Source of the DNA: Alphaproteobacteria bacterium Ga0077535
GTDB lineage: Bacteria; Pseudomonadota; Alphaproteobacteria; Caulobacterales; Aquidulcibacteraceae
DNA: 64,000 nucleotides
Assembly: GCA_001464425.1 (NCBI GenBank)
Contig: LNEK01000026.1
Coordinates: 224,193 to 288,192, forward strand
Direction: 5' to 3'
How positions within the stretch are numbered: the first letter of the stretch is position 1; each line of letters starts with the position of its first letter. Shown piece after piece: positions 45,056 through 54,642 of the stretch. The notes under the pieces are model-generated. The model ran no database searches. It was not told the DNA's origin and saw only the letters and a program-made list of their open reading frames with translations. A program made the translations under genes and the position numbers.

Positions 45056-46645
45056 ATGACGCCGAAGATCGGCAGTGACATTGATCCGGCTATCGCGCTT
45101 GCGCGCGCCAATGAGCGCGCAGCGCTGTTTGAGTCGATCATCGAAAGCATGGGCGAATCCGTCCTGGTGGTCGATCGAGACGGCAAGGAAGTTTACGCCA
45201 ACAAAGAGCTTCGCCGGTTTCGCGGCGAGGTCGAAGCTGGAAAATCCCTGGATGCGTGGCGGTCGCCCCAGGTGATGAGGATTTTCGACGCGGATGGCGT
45301 CGAGCTTGAACCGCACGAATGGCCGGTGGCGCGCGCCTTGCGCGGTGATTACTCGGACAGCTTTGAAATCCGCGTCCATGGCATGGCGCATCGCCCGGGC
45401 GAAACCACGCTCTCGATCTCTACCCGCTCGCTGGTTGATGCAAGAGGCGAAGTGGTCGGCGCCGTTATCGTAACGCGCGACATCACCAATGTGCGTCAAA
45501 CCGAAGAAAAACTCCGTCAGAGCCAGAAGCTGGAATCGATCGGCCAACTCACCGGCGGCGTCGCCCACGATTTCAACAACCTGCTCACCGTCGTGCTCGG
45601 CAATTCCGAGATATTGGTGGAGCGGCTTGCCGATCAGCCGGCGCTACGCAAACTCGCGCTAACGTCCTTAACTGTAGCCGAGCGCGGCGCGCAGCTTACA
45701 CATCGCCTGCTGGCGTTTTCCCGGCGCCAGCCGCTCATGCCGAAAAGCGTCGAGGTCGGCGAACTCTTGGTCAGTCTGCAAGCGCTGTTGGCGCGCACAC
45801 TCACGGCGCAGATCGAGGTCAAGACCGACGCAGAGGCGGATCTCTGGCCCGCCTTGGTCGATCCAACTCAACTCGAATCCGCGGTGCTCAATCTGTGCAT
45901 CAACGCGCGCGATGCGATGCCGGAAGGCGGGCGGCTCACAATTGAAGCGCGCAACGCGTACCTTGATGAAGACTACGCCGCTCAGAACGAGATCGAACCT
46001 GGCGAGTTCGTCTTAATCTCGGTGTCCGATACAGGGATTGGCATTTCAGCCGAAAATCTCACCAAAGTGTTCGAGCCGTTCTTCACGACCAAGGAGATTG
46101 GCAAAGGCACCGGCCTCGGCTTGTCGATGGTTTACGGCTTCATCAAGCAGAGCCGCGGTCATGTGAAAGTGTATTCGGAAGTTGGCATCGGCACCGTCGT
46201 GAAGATGTTTCTGCCGCGTTCGGAAACGGCGCCCGACGTGTTCGAGCGTCAAGCGCATTTGCTGGCGAGCTTGCGCGGCGAGGAAAGTATTCTGCTTGTC
46301 GAAGACGATGACTTGGTCCGTGCGCACGCGCAAAGCGTGTTGTCCGATCTCGGTTACCGCGTGACCTCAGCGCCGAACGGCCCGGCCGCCTTGGATATTC
46401 TGCGGCAACACGCTCCGTTCGATCTTCTCTTCACCGACGTCATTATGCCGGGCGGATTGACCGGCCGCTTACTGGCCGAGCAAGCAACGCAGCTTCAGCC
46501 CGGCCTCAGAGTGCTCTATACATCCGGCTATACGCAAAACGTCATCGTGCACGGCGGCCGCCTGGATGAGGGGCTGCTGCTGTTGAGCAAGCCGTATTCG
46601 CGCCTGGAGCTGGCGCAGAAAGTACGCGCGGCCTTGGGTGATTGA
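45056..46645 (+). CDS. PAS-domain hybrid sensor histidine kinase
   Basis: 529 residues, no membrane segment, so a cytoplasmic sensor. Order: short coiled start; PAS domain (about 22-150, SIIESMGESVLVVDRDGKEV); HisKA with phosphoacceptor His171 (GGVAHDFNNLLTVVLGNSE); HATPase (about 265-385: LNLCINARDAMPEGG, DTGIGISAENL, GKGTGLGLSMVYGF); and a C-terminal receiver (about 412-525) with phospho-Asp461 (LLFTDVIMPGG). The receiver is attached without a phosphotransfer domain. No response regulator gene lies next to it, so its output partner is elsewhere. Confidence 0.93.
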   Translation: MTPKIGSDIDPAIALARANERAALFESIIESMGESVLVVDRDGKEVYANKELRRFRGEVEAGKSLDAWRSPQVMRIFDADGVELEPHEWPVARALRGDYSDSFEIRVHGMAHRPGETTLSISTRSLVDARGEVVGAVIVTRDITNVRQTEEKLRQSQKLESIGQLTGGVAHDFNNLLTVVLGNSEILVERLADQPALRKLALTSLTVAERGAQLTHRLLAFSRRQPLMPKSVEVGELLVSLQALLARTLTAQIEVKTDAEADLWPALVDPTQLESAVLNLCINARDAMPEGGRLTIEARNAYLDEDYAAQNEIEPGEFVLISVSDTGIGISAENLTKVFEPFFTTKEIGKGTGLGLSMVYGFIKQSRGHVKVYSEVGIGTVVKMFLPRSETAPDVFERQAHLLASLRGEESILLVEDDDLVRAHAQSVLSDLGYRVTSAPNGPAALDILRQHAPFDLLFTDVIMPGGLTGRLLAEQATQLQPGLRVLYTSGYTQNVIVHGGRLDEGLLLLSKPYSRLELAQKVRAALGD

Positions 46646-46657
46646 TTGCGTCAGCCT

Positions 46658-47776
46658 CTAAGTCGACTTCTGCACGAAGATGGAGCCAGCACTATATCCC
46701 GCCCCAAACGAGCAGATCAGGCCCTTATCGCCCGTCTTCAAATCAGCGCGGTGGTTGTGGAACGCGATGATTGAGCCGGCGCCGGCGGTGTTGCCGTAAA
46801 CGTCGAGCACGGTCGGCGCCTCATCTTGCGACGCTTCGTGGCCAAGCACGCGTTCGGCGATCAGCCGGTTCATGTTTGAGTTCGCCTGATGCAGCCAGAG
46901 CCGGCGCATGTCGCTGGCCTTGAGGCCCATAGCGGCCAGTTGCTCCAGGATCATCTCTGAAACCAGCGGCACCACTTCCTTGAACACTTTGCGGCCCTGC
47001 TGAGAGATCAGCTTATCGGGATCGTCGCGATGGGCTTCGTCGCCTCGATTGAGGAAGCCGAAATTGTTGCGAATGTTGTTGGAGAATACCGTCTTCAATT
47101 TGGTGCCCAGAATGGCCCACGCGCCTTGCGGCGCAATGTCGGCGCGCTCGACCAGAATGGCGACGGCGGCGTCGCCGAAGATGAAGTGAGAGTCGCGGTC
47201 GCGGAAATTCAAATGCCCCGTGGTGAGTTCGGGGTTCACGACCAGCACGGATTTCGCGTGGCCGGCTTTGATGATGTCGGTCGCGTTCTGGATCGCAAAC
47301 GTGGCCGACGAGCAGGCGACGTTCATATCATAGCCGAAGCCGCCAGCGCCGAGTTCGTTCTGCACTTCGATCGCGAGCGCCGGATAAGGCCGCTGCAGTG
47401 ACGAGCACGAGCAGATGACGGCGCCGACATCGCGCGCATCGCGGCCGGCGGTCTCAAGCGCTTGGCGGCCAGCGTTGACCGCAACTTCGGCCATCAGGGA
47501 AAGCTGTTCGTTCGGGCGCTCTGGAATGCGCGGGACCATGCGGTCGACATCGAGCGAGCCGGCTTTGTCCATCACGAAGCGATGCTTGATGCCGGAGGCT
47601 TTCTCGATGAACTCGACGCTCGATGGCTGCAGCGCCTTCACTGCGCCTGCCTCGATCGCACCAGCGTTCTCAGCGTTAAAGCGCTCGACGTACGTATTGA
47701 AAGACGCGACCAGTTCGGCGTTGGTGATGGAGTCGGACGGCGTCCAAAGGCCGGTCGCGGAGATGGCGACAGTCAT
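46658..47776 (-). CDS. 3-oxoacyl-ACP synthase III family protein
   Basis: 372-residue thiolase-fold condensing enzyme. The catalytic triad is visible: Cys in MNVACSSATFAIQNA, His in LWLHQANSNMNRLI and Asn in YGNTAGAGSIIAFHNH. It is about 50 residues longer than classical FabH, with an extra stretch near residues 30-70 (FNTYVERFNAENAGAI). That length resembles the FabH-like enzymes that start fatty-acid synthesis from longer acyl-CoA, but the substrate is not certain. It converges with the histidine kinase gene. Confidence 0.88.
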   Translation of the reverse strand: MTVAISATGLWTPSDSITNAELVASFNTYVERFNAENAGAIEAGAVKALQPSSVEFIEKASGIKHRFVMDKAGSLDVDRMVPRIPERPNEQLSLMAEVAVNAGRQALETAGRDARDVGAVICSCSSLQRPYPALAIEVQNELGAGGFGYDMNVACSSATFAIQNATDIIKAGHAKSVLVVNPELTTGHLNFRDRDSHFIFGDAAVAILVERADIAPQGAWAILGTKLKTVFSNNIRNNFGFLNRGDEAHRDDPDKLISQQGRKVFKEVVPLVSEMILEQLAAMGLKASDMRRLWLHQANSNMNRLIAERVLGHEASQDEAPTVLDVYGNTAGAGSIIAFHNHRADLKTGDKGLICSFGAGYSAGSIFVQKST

Positions 47777-47867
47777 TGATACCCTCTAATCCGCGCCGAA
47801 AATTGCGCTCGTCGCGGTTAGACCCGAGGCCGGGAACCGTCAATGTGTGACGCCAGTTTGCGCGCCG

Positions 47868-48680
47868 TTAGGGCGCGCTTTCTCCGGCAGCGGGGAGGAT
47901 GAGCCACGGCGGCGGATCGAGTTCGATGGCGCGGCCATCTGCAGTCAGTGGCGCCGTTGCGGTAAGTGCGCGGTCGAGCCTGAGAAGCGCAATGGCGCGG
48001 CCCTCGGCGCCGGTGCGGATCGCGCCGAGTTCAGTAGGACCGGCGAGGATAAGCGTGCCATGCGGCGGCGGCGGGCCATCGAAGGTCACGGGGCAGAACT
48101 TCTTCCGCGTGGTGGCGCGGCGTTTCATGCGGCTGACGTTTTCCTGGCCGACGAAACAGCCTTTCTGAAAATCGACGCCGTTCAGCTCATCGAGCAAAGC
48201 CTCGCCCGCAAAGACTTCCTCCGGCCCCGCGTCACGCGCGAGATCGGGCGCGCCGGCTGCGATGCGATGGGCGTCGAACGCGCTCGCGCCGTCTTCGCGT
48301 GCGCCGCGCTGTGCGATCGCGCGGAAGCCAAGCTCCGCAAGGCGCGGGTCGGGCCGGGCAGTGTCGAACGCTTCGGCGGACCAGAGCACGTCGTACTGAT
48401 CGCTCACATCTTCCAGCGCCGCGTTGGCGCGGAGTTTGTACATGGAGAGCCGCCGCAAAAGATCGCCGCCGCGCGTGGGGTCCGCTTCAATGATGACGCC
48501 GTCGCCCTCGGCCCAGAGCAGCATGTCGGCCGTTACCTTGCCCTGTGGGCTGAGTAGCGCGCTGTAGAGCACCCCGGCCTCGTCGAGGCGATCAAGGCTT
48601 TGAGTCAGAACGTTGTTGAGGAAGCTGCGCGCGTCGGGGCCGCTGGCGCGAATCAAGGTGCGGGGAAGGCGGGCCGGCAT
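47868..48680 (-). CDS. ygfZ: Folate-binding protein YgfZ (iron-sulfur cluster repair, GcvT-like)
   Basis: 270-residue tetrahydrofolate-binding protein that supports maintenance of iron-sulfur enzymes. The signature K-G-C-[FY]-x-G-Q-E is present as FQKGCFVGQENVSRMKRR. The N-terminal GcvT-like part reads LIRASGPDARSFLNNVLTQS and LLSPQGKVTADMLLW. The ATG at 48678-48680 is chosen because upstream in-frame residues belong to the divergent gene's leader. RimO and MiaB-type enzymes are known to need this protein. Confidence 0.88.
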   Translation of the reverse strand: MPARLPRTLIRASGPDARSFLNNVLTQSLDRLDEAGVLYSALLSPQGKVTADMLLWAEGDGVIIEADPTRGGDLLRRLSMYKLRANAALEDVSDQYDVLWSAEAFDTARPDPRLAELGFRAIAQRGAREDGASAFDAHRIAAGAPDLARDAGPEEVFAGEALLDELNGVDFQKGCFVGQENVSRMKRRATTRKKFCPVTFDGPPPPHGTLILAGPTELGAIRTGAEGRAIALLRLDRALTATAPLTADGRAIELDPPPWLILPAAGESAP

Positions 48681-48770
48681 GGGCTCCACTTGGCCTTCGG
48701 CGGCGTTGCCCGCAAGCCTTCGCGGCGTGTTGACTTGGTCTTTACCCAGGCCAGGCCTAACCCCTTCGTC

Positions 48771-49706
48771 ATGGCTTCGGTTTTGTTCCTCGCGCCTGCC
48801 GATCTGGGCGAAGCGGTGCTCGCCACCGGCGCGTTGGACCACGCTGCGCGCGAGGGCGCGGAGGTGCTTGTTGTCTGTACGCCAGAGGCAGCCCCATTAT
48901 TCGTGGCGGCGCCGAACACAAAGCTGCGCTTGACGCCGGTCGAATGGGGCCCGTTGACGGGGCTGGGTCTGTGGTTCGAGCTGGCGCGCCAGCGCTTTGA
49001 CTTGGTGGTCGATGGGCGCGGTGGTTTCCCCGGCAATGCGCTGCCCGCGGTGCGGCGGGTGACGCTGAAGCCGGCGGCGATGTTGCGCCATCGCAGCGAG
49101 GATTGGGCGGCGGCGCTCGGCGCCGAGCGGACTTTGTCGCCGAAATTATGGATTGCCGATTACGCCCGCGCCGCAGCGGCGGCGGTGGCGCCGGAGGGCG
49201 CAGTTTTGGCTCTGGCGCCCGGTGGAGCGCGCGCCGCCAAAAGATGGCCGGCGGAGCGTTTTGCCGCTGTCGCGCGCCGCTTAGCGACAGGGCCGCTCAC
49301 GGGCGCCAGCATTGTGGTTCTGGGCGCGGCTGCCCGCGATACGGCGCTCACGCGCGCGATCGTCTCCAGCTTGGACGCGGACGGTGTTGCCGCGCTCGAT
49401 CTCGGCCAGGCGCTCGATCTTGCGGGCGCGGCCGCCCTCATGGAGCGCGCCACCCTGTGCATCGGCAACGACAACGCGCTGACCCACATCGCCGCCGCCA
49501 TGGGCGCACCGACTCTGACCCTGTTCGGCCCCACCGACGATCGGGTCCGCGCCCCCTATGGCCCGCGGGCGCGGACGCTGCGCGGACGCAGCTTTGCGGA
49601 ACTTGCCGCAGGCGCGGCGCTGGACGACGCGCACGCAATGGACGATGTCAGCATCGACGCGGTGGAAGCTGCCGCGCTTCAATTGTTGCACGCCGGAGGC
49701 CTTTGA
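48771..49706 (+). CDS. Family 9 glycosyltransferase (heptosyltransferase-like)
   Basis: 311-residue GT-B enzyme. The N-terminal domain begins MASVLFLAPADLGEAVLATG; the sugar-nucleotide side carries LALAPGGARAAKRWPAERFA and CIGNDNALTHIAAAMGAPTL followed by LFGPTD, all typical of heptosyltransferases that build the lipopolysaccharide core. No other LPS genes are nearby, so the acceptor is unknown. It ends two bases before pyrC (TGAC-ATG), so the two are likely co-transcribed. Confidence 0.88.
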   Translation: MASVLFLAPADLGEAVLATGALDHAAREGAEVLVVCTPEAAPLFVAAPNTKLRLTPVEWGPLTGLGLWFELARQRFDLVVDGRGGFPGNALPAVRRVTLKPAAMLRHRSEDWAAALGAERTLSPKLWIADYARAAAAAVAPEGAVLALAPGGARAAKRWPAERFAAVARRLATGPLTGASIVVLGAAARDTALTRAIVSSLDADGVAALDLGQALDLAGAAALMERATLCIGNDNALTHIAAAMGAPTLTLFGPTDDRVRAPYGPRARTLRGRSFAELAAGAALDDAHAMDDVSIDAVEAAALQLLHAGGL

Positions 49707-49707
49707 C

Positions 49708-51045
49708 ATGAACGCTTTGGATCTGATCATCCGCGGCGGAACCATCGTCAATCAAAGCGGCGAGAACGTCGGCGACATCGGCGTCGCTGGCGGCAAGATC
49801 GCGGTGATCGGCGATCTTTCGCGCTTCAGCGGCGATGTCGAGATCGACGCCAAGGGCGTGCACGTGCTGCCGGGCGTCATCGATACGCAGGTGCACTTCC
49901 GCGAACCGGGCAACGAGCACAAGGAAGATTTGGAAACCGGCACCCGCGCCGCAGCTTTGGGCGGCGTGACGGCGGTGTTCGAAATGCCGAACACGGCGCC
50001 GCCGACGACGACGGCGGAAGCGCTCAACGAAAAGCTCGCGCGCGCCAAGGGCCGCGCCCACGTGGACCACGCGTTTTACATCGGCGCCACACAAGAGAAC
50101 GCGCATCAGCTCGGTGAGCTCGAGCGACTGCCGGGCTGCTGCGGCGTGAAGACGTTCATGGGCTCGTCCACCGGCACGCTCCTGGTCGGTGACGATGACG
50201 GGCTCGACCATGTCGTGAAAAACATCAACCGCCGCGGCGCCTTTCACGCCGAGGATGAAGCGCGCCTCAACGAACGCAAAAAGCTCGCGCGCGAAGGCGA
50301 TTGGACGAGCCATCCCGAAGTGCGCGACGATCAAGCCGGCTTGCTCGCCGTTCAGCGCCTCGTCGCGGCGGCGCGTAAGCACGGCAAGCGCGTCCACGTG
50401 CTGCACGTGTCTTCCGCAATCGAGATGGAGTTCTTGGCCACCGCGAAGGACGTCGCGACGGTAGAAACGCTGCCGCAATTCCTCACCTTCGCCGGCCCGC
50501 AGATCTACGAGCGCCTCCACGGCTTCGCGCAAATGAATCCGCCCATCCGTTACGCCGAAGATCTAGCCTCGCTCTGGTCCCTGGGCATTTCGCAGGGCGT
50601 CGTCGACATCATCGCCACCGACCACGCGCCGCACACGCGCGAAGAGAAGGCGCAAGCCTACCCCAATTCGCCCTCCGGCATGCCGGGCGTGCAAACGCTC
50701 GTGCCGGTGATGCTGACCCATGTGAACGAGGGGCGCTTGTCGCTGCAGCGTTTCGTTGATCTTTCAAGCGCCGGGCCGCTTCGCGTGTTTGGCATCGAAG
50801 GCAAAGGCCGCATCGCCCTAGGCTATGACGCCGACTTCACACTGGTCGATATGAAAGCGCGCCGCGTCATCCGCGCCGAAGATCAGGCCACGCGCTGCGG
50901 CTGGACGCCGTTCGATGGCTTTGAAGCCAAGGGCTGGCCGCTGGCGACCATTATCCGCGGCCAATTGGTGATGCGCGAAGGCGAGATCGTCACGCCCCAC
51001 ATCGGCGAGCCGATGCGCTTTCTGGAAACCTTGCCGCACGCTTAG
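49708..51045 (+). CDS. pyrC: Dihydroorotase (class I)
   Basis: 445-residue zinc amidohydrolase closing carbamoyl-aspartate to dihydroorotate in pyrimidine synthesis. The metal motif HxR is in VIDTQVHFREPGNEHKEDLE; other ligands are in HVLHVSSAIEMEF and IATDHAPHTREEKA. The presence of DHAPH, together with NMPNT-like EMPNTAPPT, separates it from hydantoinases and from the PyrC of enterobacteria. The ATG at 49708 gives the usual start; the longer frame from 49558 would overlap the glycosyltransferase. Confidence 0.94.
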   Translation: MNALDLIIRGGTIVNQSGENVGDIGVAGGKIAVIGDLSRFSGDVEIDAKGVHVLPGVIDTQVHFREPGNEHKEDLETGTRAAALGGVTAVFEMPNTAPPTTTAEALNEKLARAKGRAHVDHAFYIGATQENAHQLGELERLPGCCGVKTFMGSSTGTLLVGDDDGLDHVVKNINRRGAFHAEDEARLNERKKLAREGDWTSHPEVRDDQAGLLAVQRLVAAARKHGKRVHVLHVSSAIEMEFLATAKDVATVETLPQFLTFAGPQIYERLHGFAQMNPPIRYAEDLASLWSLGISQGVVDIIATDHAPHTREEKAQAYPNSPSGMPGVQTLVPVMLTHVNEGRLSLQRFVDLSSAGPLRVFGIEGKGRIALGYDADFTLVDMKARRVIRAEDQATRCGWTPFDGFEAKGWPLATIIRGQLVMREGEIVTPHIGEPMRFLETLPHA

Positions 51046-51091
51046 GCGCGCAAGTCTTCCTCGTCCGCGCCGCGCGCTCCATATTAGCATC

Positions 51092-51568
51092 ATGGCCAAG
51101 CTTAATCCGCGTATGCCGATCTGGCGCCGCCGCAAGCTCAACGCGGATGAGATCGCGCTTGGCAGCAGTATTTTCGGCGATGAGATCGATTGGCCGCGTG
51201 TGCGCGTGATGCAAGCGCCGCCGCTTGGCTTCGGCGCCATGGTGCCGCGCGGACGGACGGTGGTGTTCTCGCGTTGGCGCGCATGCGAGGATTTCAGCTG
51301 CACGCCGCTCGATGAGCAGGGTTGGCTGATCCACGAACTGATGCATGTCTGGCAAGCGGCGCGCGGCGTATTCCTTGCGGGCGCCAAGCTCGGTGCGCTA
51401 GGCGCGCGCGCCTATGCATATAAGCCTAAACCCGGTGCGCGGCTCCGCGACTACAATATCGAGCGTCAAGCCGAAATCGCCCGTCATCTTTTCCTCGCCC
51501 GCAACGGCGCAAGCGAGCCTGGCATGCCGGATCAGGCGTGGCTTGAAGAGATATGGCAGACGCGCTGA
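51092..51568 (+). CDS. Small HELMH-motif putative metalloprotein ('vgr-related')
   Basis: 158 residues with a zinc-like HExxH in LIHELMHVWQAARG at about residues 80-93. Basic N-terminus, no signal peptide, a C-terminal part with YNIERQAEIARHLFLARNGA. Proteins of this form are common in Caulobacterales and Sphingomonadales and have been labelled 'vgr related', apparently without functional proof. No type VI genes are present here. It might be a peptidase or a degenerate one. Confidence 0.78.
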   Translation: MAKLNPRMPIWRRRKLNADEIALGSSIFGDEIDWPRVRVMQAPPLGFGAMVPRGRTVVFSRWRACEDFSCTPLDEQGWLIHELMHVWQAARGVFLAGAKLGALGARAYAYKPKPGARLRDYNIERQAEIARHLFLARNGASEPGMPDQAWLEEIWQTR

Positions 51569-51571
51569 GCG

Positions 51572-51796
51572 CTACTCGCTCTTCAGCGTGAACTCGCCGC
51601 GCCGGGTGCGCTCCGGCAGCGTGGCGCAAAAATCCGCGACAGCGCTTTCGCCATAGCGATCGACCATATCCGCCAGCGCCGCATAGATCGCGACCGATGC
51701 GATCACCTCCGCCTCGGCGCCCTCAGCGAGCGCCGTTTCCCAAGCATCGAGGATGAGTGCGAGCGCGCGGCCCTTGAGGTCTGGATCGTCGCTCAT
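51572..51796 (-). CDS. Conserved small hypothetical protein
   Basis: 74-residue acidic helical protein: MSDDPDLKGRALALILDAWE, then EAEVIASVAIYAALADMVDR and FCATLPERTRRGEF. No membrane segment. It lies six bases downstream of the TIGR02301 gene on the same strand and converges with the HELMH gene, nearly touching it. Function unknown. Confidence 0.72.
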   Translation of the reverse strand: MSDDPDLKGRALALILDAWETALAEGAEAEVIASVAIYAALADMVDRYGESAVADFCATLPERTRRGEFTLKSE

Positions 51797-51802
51797 GTCG
51801 AT

Positions 51803-52204
51803 TTACTCCGCGTGTCGCGCGCTAAGGCCCTGGGCGACGCGCAGGCCCCGCGCGCGCAACTCGGCTTCCATCTGCCGTGTAGTGGAATCGCACACCGGAA
51901 AGCGCGTCTCTTCGTTGCGATAGCCGCGGTTGAAGCCATCGACCAGCAGCGCATTGTATTGTGGCTCGCGATCGATGACGCCGCGCATATATTCGCGCCA
52001 GCGCTGATCGCCGCGGCCCTCGCAGACGATGCGCAAATAGTGCGAGCCGCCTAGAATCTCGGACAGCTCGATCAATTGGCCGCGATACCATTCCTCGCCG
52101 CGCAGGGGTGTGGTTTCGGCTGGCGGATCGCCTTGCTGGGCGTGCGCCGGCGCCGCGAGCGAGGCGGCCAGCAACAAGCTGCAAACAGCGTGGCGAATCT
52201 TCAT
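51803..52204 (-). CDS. TIGR02301 family secreted protein
   Basis: 133 residues with a signal peptide (MKIRHAVCSLLLAASLAAPA, cut after AHA). The mature part holds the family core LIELSEILGGSHYLRIVCEG followed by RWREYMRGVID and a later RFPVCDS with its cysteine. TIGR02301 is an alphaproteobacterial family without known role. The ATG at 52202-52204 is chosen because it starts the signal peptide. It is 46 bases downstream of the amidase on the same strand. Confidence 0.85.
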   Translation of the reverse strand: MKIRHAVCSLLLAASLAAPAHAQQGDPPAETTPLRGEEWYRGQLIELSEILGGSHYLRIVCEGRGDQRWREYMRGVIDREPQYNALLVDGFNRGYRNEETRFPVCDSTTRQMEAELRARGLRVAQGLSARHAE

Positions 52205-52250
52205 GGTCGCGAGGTACCGCCGAAACTGGGCGGCAGTATGGACCACATTT

Positions 52251-53747
52251 TCAGGCGGCGTTCACCCCTGGTTTTCGCGATGCCCACGGGCGCGCTTGTT
52301 CCAGTTCGTAAGCCAGTTCCAGAAGCCGCCGCTCCTGGCCCTTTGCGGCTGAGAAATGAACCCCAATTGGCAAGCCGCCGGTCGACCAAGCGAGCGGCAA
52401 GCTGATCGCCGGCGCGCCGGCGACGTTCTGCAGCGGTGTGTAGCCGACATAATCGTTCAGCGTCTCAAACACGGCCATGCCGCGCGCGCCAGAAATCTGG
52501 CCGAGCGCGACCGGTGGCTGGCCGAGCACCGGCGTCAGGTAGATATCCGCGGTCTCGAACATCGCGGCATACTGGGTTTCGATCGCGCGCAGGCGCGTGA
52601 TTGCAGCCTGCAGGGCGCGCGGACCTTGCGCGCGCGCATGTGCACCGAGTTCTATGGTGAGCGGTTCGAGCAATTGGTCGAGCGGCACGCCCGGCGCTTG
52701 GCTCTCGACCAGCGCAACCACTTCTGCCGCGCCCGTCGCCCAGAGCAGAATGAAGTCTTCGCTGAACTGGCGGCCGTTGATCGTGGCGCGCTGTTCGCGC
52801 ACTTGGTGGCCGAGCGAGCGGCAAAGCTCGGCGGCGGATTCGACGGCGGCGCGCACTTCCGGATGGGGGTCGTTGCCGAGCGCGTTCGGGATATCGACGA
52901 TGATGCGCAGGCGTTGCGTGCTCGGCCCGGTCACAACGCCCACTGGCGCGAAGGTTGGGTTTGCGCCGGTTTGCTCGGTGGCGGCGAGCCAAGCTGCGGT
53001 GTCGCGCACACTGCGGCTGACGCAGCCATTCACTGAAATATCGATGCCGCTATCTGGGCGTCCGCCCAGCACGCTGCGTCCGCGCGACGGCTTCAGTCCC
53101 ACAAGCCCGTTGCACGCGGCGGGAATGCGGATCGAGCCGCCACCATCGCTGGCGTGTGCAATCGGCACGACGCGCGCCGCAACCGCAACGGCGGCGCCGC
53201 CGGACGACCCGCCAGACGAGCGTGTAACATCCCAAGGATTGCGCGTGGCGCCGCCCAGCAGCGTTTCAGTCGTCGCGGTCAGTCCAAACTCAGGCGTCGT
53301 GGATTTGCCGAACGGCACGAGGCCCGCTCTCAACAGCGCGTCCATGTAAGGCGGCTGTTCCTGCGGCACGAAGTTAGCAAAGGCGCGGCTGCCATAGCGC
53401 GTCGGCTGGCCAATCATCGGCATCAGATCTTTGATCAGTGTGGGCACGCCCGCGAACGGTCCGCTCAAGCGCTCGTTGGCGCGCGCGCGGCCGAGCTCGA
53501 ACAGCGGTGCGGCGATGAAATTGAGTTGCCCGTTGACGCGCTCGCTGCGCGCGATTGCGGCTTCCAGCGCCTGCTGCGGCGTGAGGTCGCCGGAGCGGAT
53601 GCGTGCGGCGACGCCCGTGGCGTCGAGATCGCCGAGCACGTCGGACTGCACAACCTCAGTCTCGTTACCGGATGAGCTTTGGCATGCGGCGAGCACTGTC
53701 GCGGTGGCTGTCATTGCGAGTGCGGCGCGGCGCGAAAGCATAGTCAT
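52251..53747 (-). CDS. Amidase-signature family hydrolase, exported
   Basis: 498 residues. The start [20 protein letters not shown] has a twin-arginine-like RR and ends in AAC, so it is probably exported and may be lipidated. The Ser-cisSer-Lys triad of the family can be placed: Lys in [12 protein letters not shown], then [16 protein letters not shown] with the two serines. The block [20 protein letters not shown] is also typical. Substrate (an amide, possibly of a small molecule or peptide) unknown. Of two adjacent starts I use 53745-53747, which has GGGGAGA before it. Confidence 0.88.
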   Translation of the reverse strand: MTMLSRRAALAMTATATVLAACQSSSGNETEVVQSDVLGDLDATGVAARIRSGDLTPQQALEAAIARSERVNGQLNFIAAPLFELGRARANERLSGPFAGVPTLIKDLMPMIGQPTRYGSRAFANFVPQEQPPYMDALLRAGLVPFGKSTTPEFGLTATTETLLGGATRNPWDVTRSSGGSSGGAAVAVAARVVPIAHASDGGGSIRIPAACNGLVGLKPSRGRSVLGGRPDSGIDISVNGCVSRSVRDTAAWLAATEQTGANPTFAPVGVVTGPSTQRLRIIVDIPNALGNDPHPEVRAAVESAAELCRSLGHQVREQRATINGRQFSEDFILLWATGAAEVVALVESQAPGVPLDQLLEPLTIELGAHARAQGPRALQAAITRLRAIETQYAAMFETADIYLTPVLGQPPVALGQISGARGMAVFETLNDYVGYTPLQNVAGAPAISLPLAWSTGGLPIGVHFSAAKGQERRLLELAYELEQARPWASRKPGVNAA

Positions 53748-53854
53748 CCGGTTCTCCCCAATCTTGTGATTTGCCGGGAGCCTTGCGCGCGCACTGTCGC
53801 GCGGCAAGCGGAAATGCTTGCCTCTGCGTCAGGTCCGCGTCAGACGCATGCCCC

Positions 53855-54574
53855 ATGGCCCGCATCCGCGCCGATCTCTTGCTTGTTGCTCGCGGGCTTG
53901 TGGAAAGCCGCGCCAAAGCGCGCGCCGCAATTGAAGCGGGCGGCGTCGTCGCCGATGGCGCTGTGGTGGCCAAACCTTCCGATCTGTTGAGCGAAGAGGC
54001 GGCGCTCGATGTGACGCCGCCGCATCCTTGGGTGTCGCGCGGCGGCGTGAAGCTTGCAGCGGCGCTGGATGCGTTCGGCATCGATCCGCGCGGGCGCGTC
54101 TGCCTCGACGTTGGCGCTTCGACAGGTGGTTTTACCGATGTGCTGCGCACGCGCGGCGCGGCAAAGGTTTACGCCGTTGATGTCGGTAGCGGCCAGCTGC
54201 ACGCGAAGCTGCGGTCTGATCCCTCGGTGATCAGCCTCGAGAAAACCGACGCACGCGCTTTGACGCGCGCCATGATCCCGGACATGCCAAGCTTGATCGT
54301 GTGCGACGTCAGCTTCATCGGCGCCGCAAAAGCGCTGGCAGTCCCGCTCTCACTCGCCGCCGAGCACGCCGACTTGGTCGCGCTGATCAAACCGCAATTT
54401 GAAGCAGGGCCGCACAAGAACGCGGTGCTCGATGAAGCGACGGCGCGCGAAGCCGCCGCGCAAACGATTGCCGCGCTCGATGGCGTCGAAGGCTTCCGCA
54501 CTGTGGCGGTGATCGATTCCCCGATCCGCGGCGGCGACGGCAATCTCGAACTCGTGCTCCACGCGCGCCGCTAA
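53855..54574 (+). CDS. tlyA: TlyA family rRNA methyltransferase
   Basis: 239-residue 2'-O-methyltransferase for ribosomal RNA cytidines, earlier called hemolysin A. An S4 RNA-binding domain at residues 1-60 (RADLLLVARGLVESRAKARA) is followed by an FtsJ-like domain: WVSRGGVKLAAALDAFG, VCLDVGASTGGFTDVLRTRG for SAM, IVCDVSFIGA, and LIKPQFEAGP. All family blocks are intact. ATG 53855 gives the standard MARIRAD start. Divergent from the amidase. Confidence 0.94.
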   Translation: MARIRADLLLVARGLVESRAKARAAIEAGGVVADGAVVAKPSDLLSEEAALDVTPPHPWVSRGGVKLAAALDAFGIDPRGRVCLDVGASTGGFTDVLRTRGAAKVYAVDVGSGQLHAKLRSDPSVISLEKTDARALTRAMIPDMPSLIVCDVSFIGAAKALAVPLSLAAEHADLVALIKPQFEAGPHKNAVLDEATAREAAAQTIAALDGVEGFRTVAVIDSPIRGGDGNLELVLHARR

Positions 54575-54604
54575 AAAAATCGCCCCGGTGTTTCCACCGG
54601 GGCG
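54573..54604 (-). terminator. Terminator of the glycine-zipper gene, between convergent genes
   Basis: Arms CGCCCCGGTG (54581-54590) and CACCGGGGCG (54595-54604), loop TTTC. The run of A at 54573-54579 is a T tract when read on the minus strand, so it ends the transcript coming from 55173. It also follows the tlyA stop at once and may act for both. Confidence 0.8.
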
Positions 54605-54642
54605 AGGCGCTTTGCGTACGAGGGTTCGTACTATGGAGAAGG

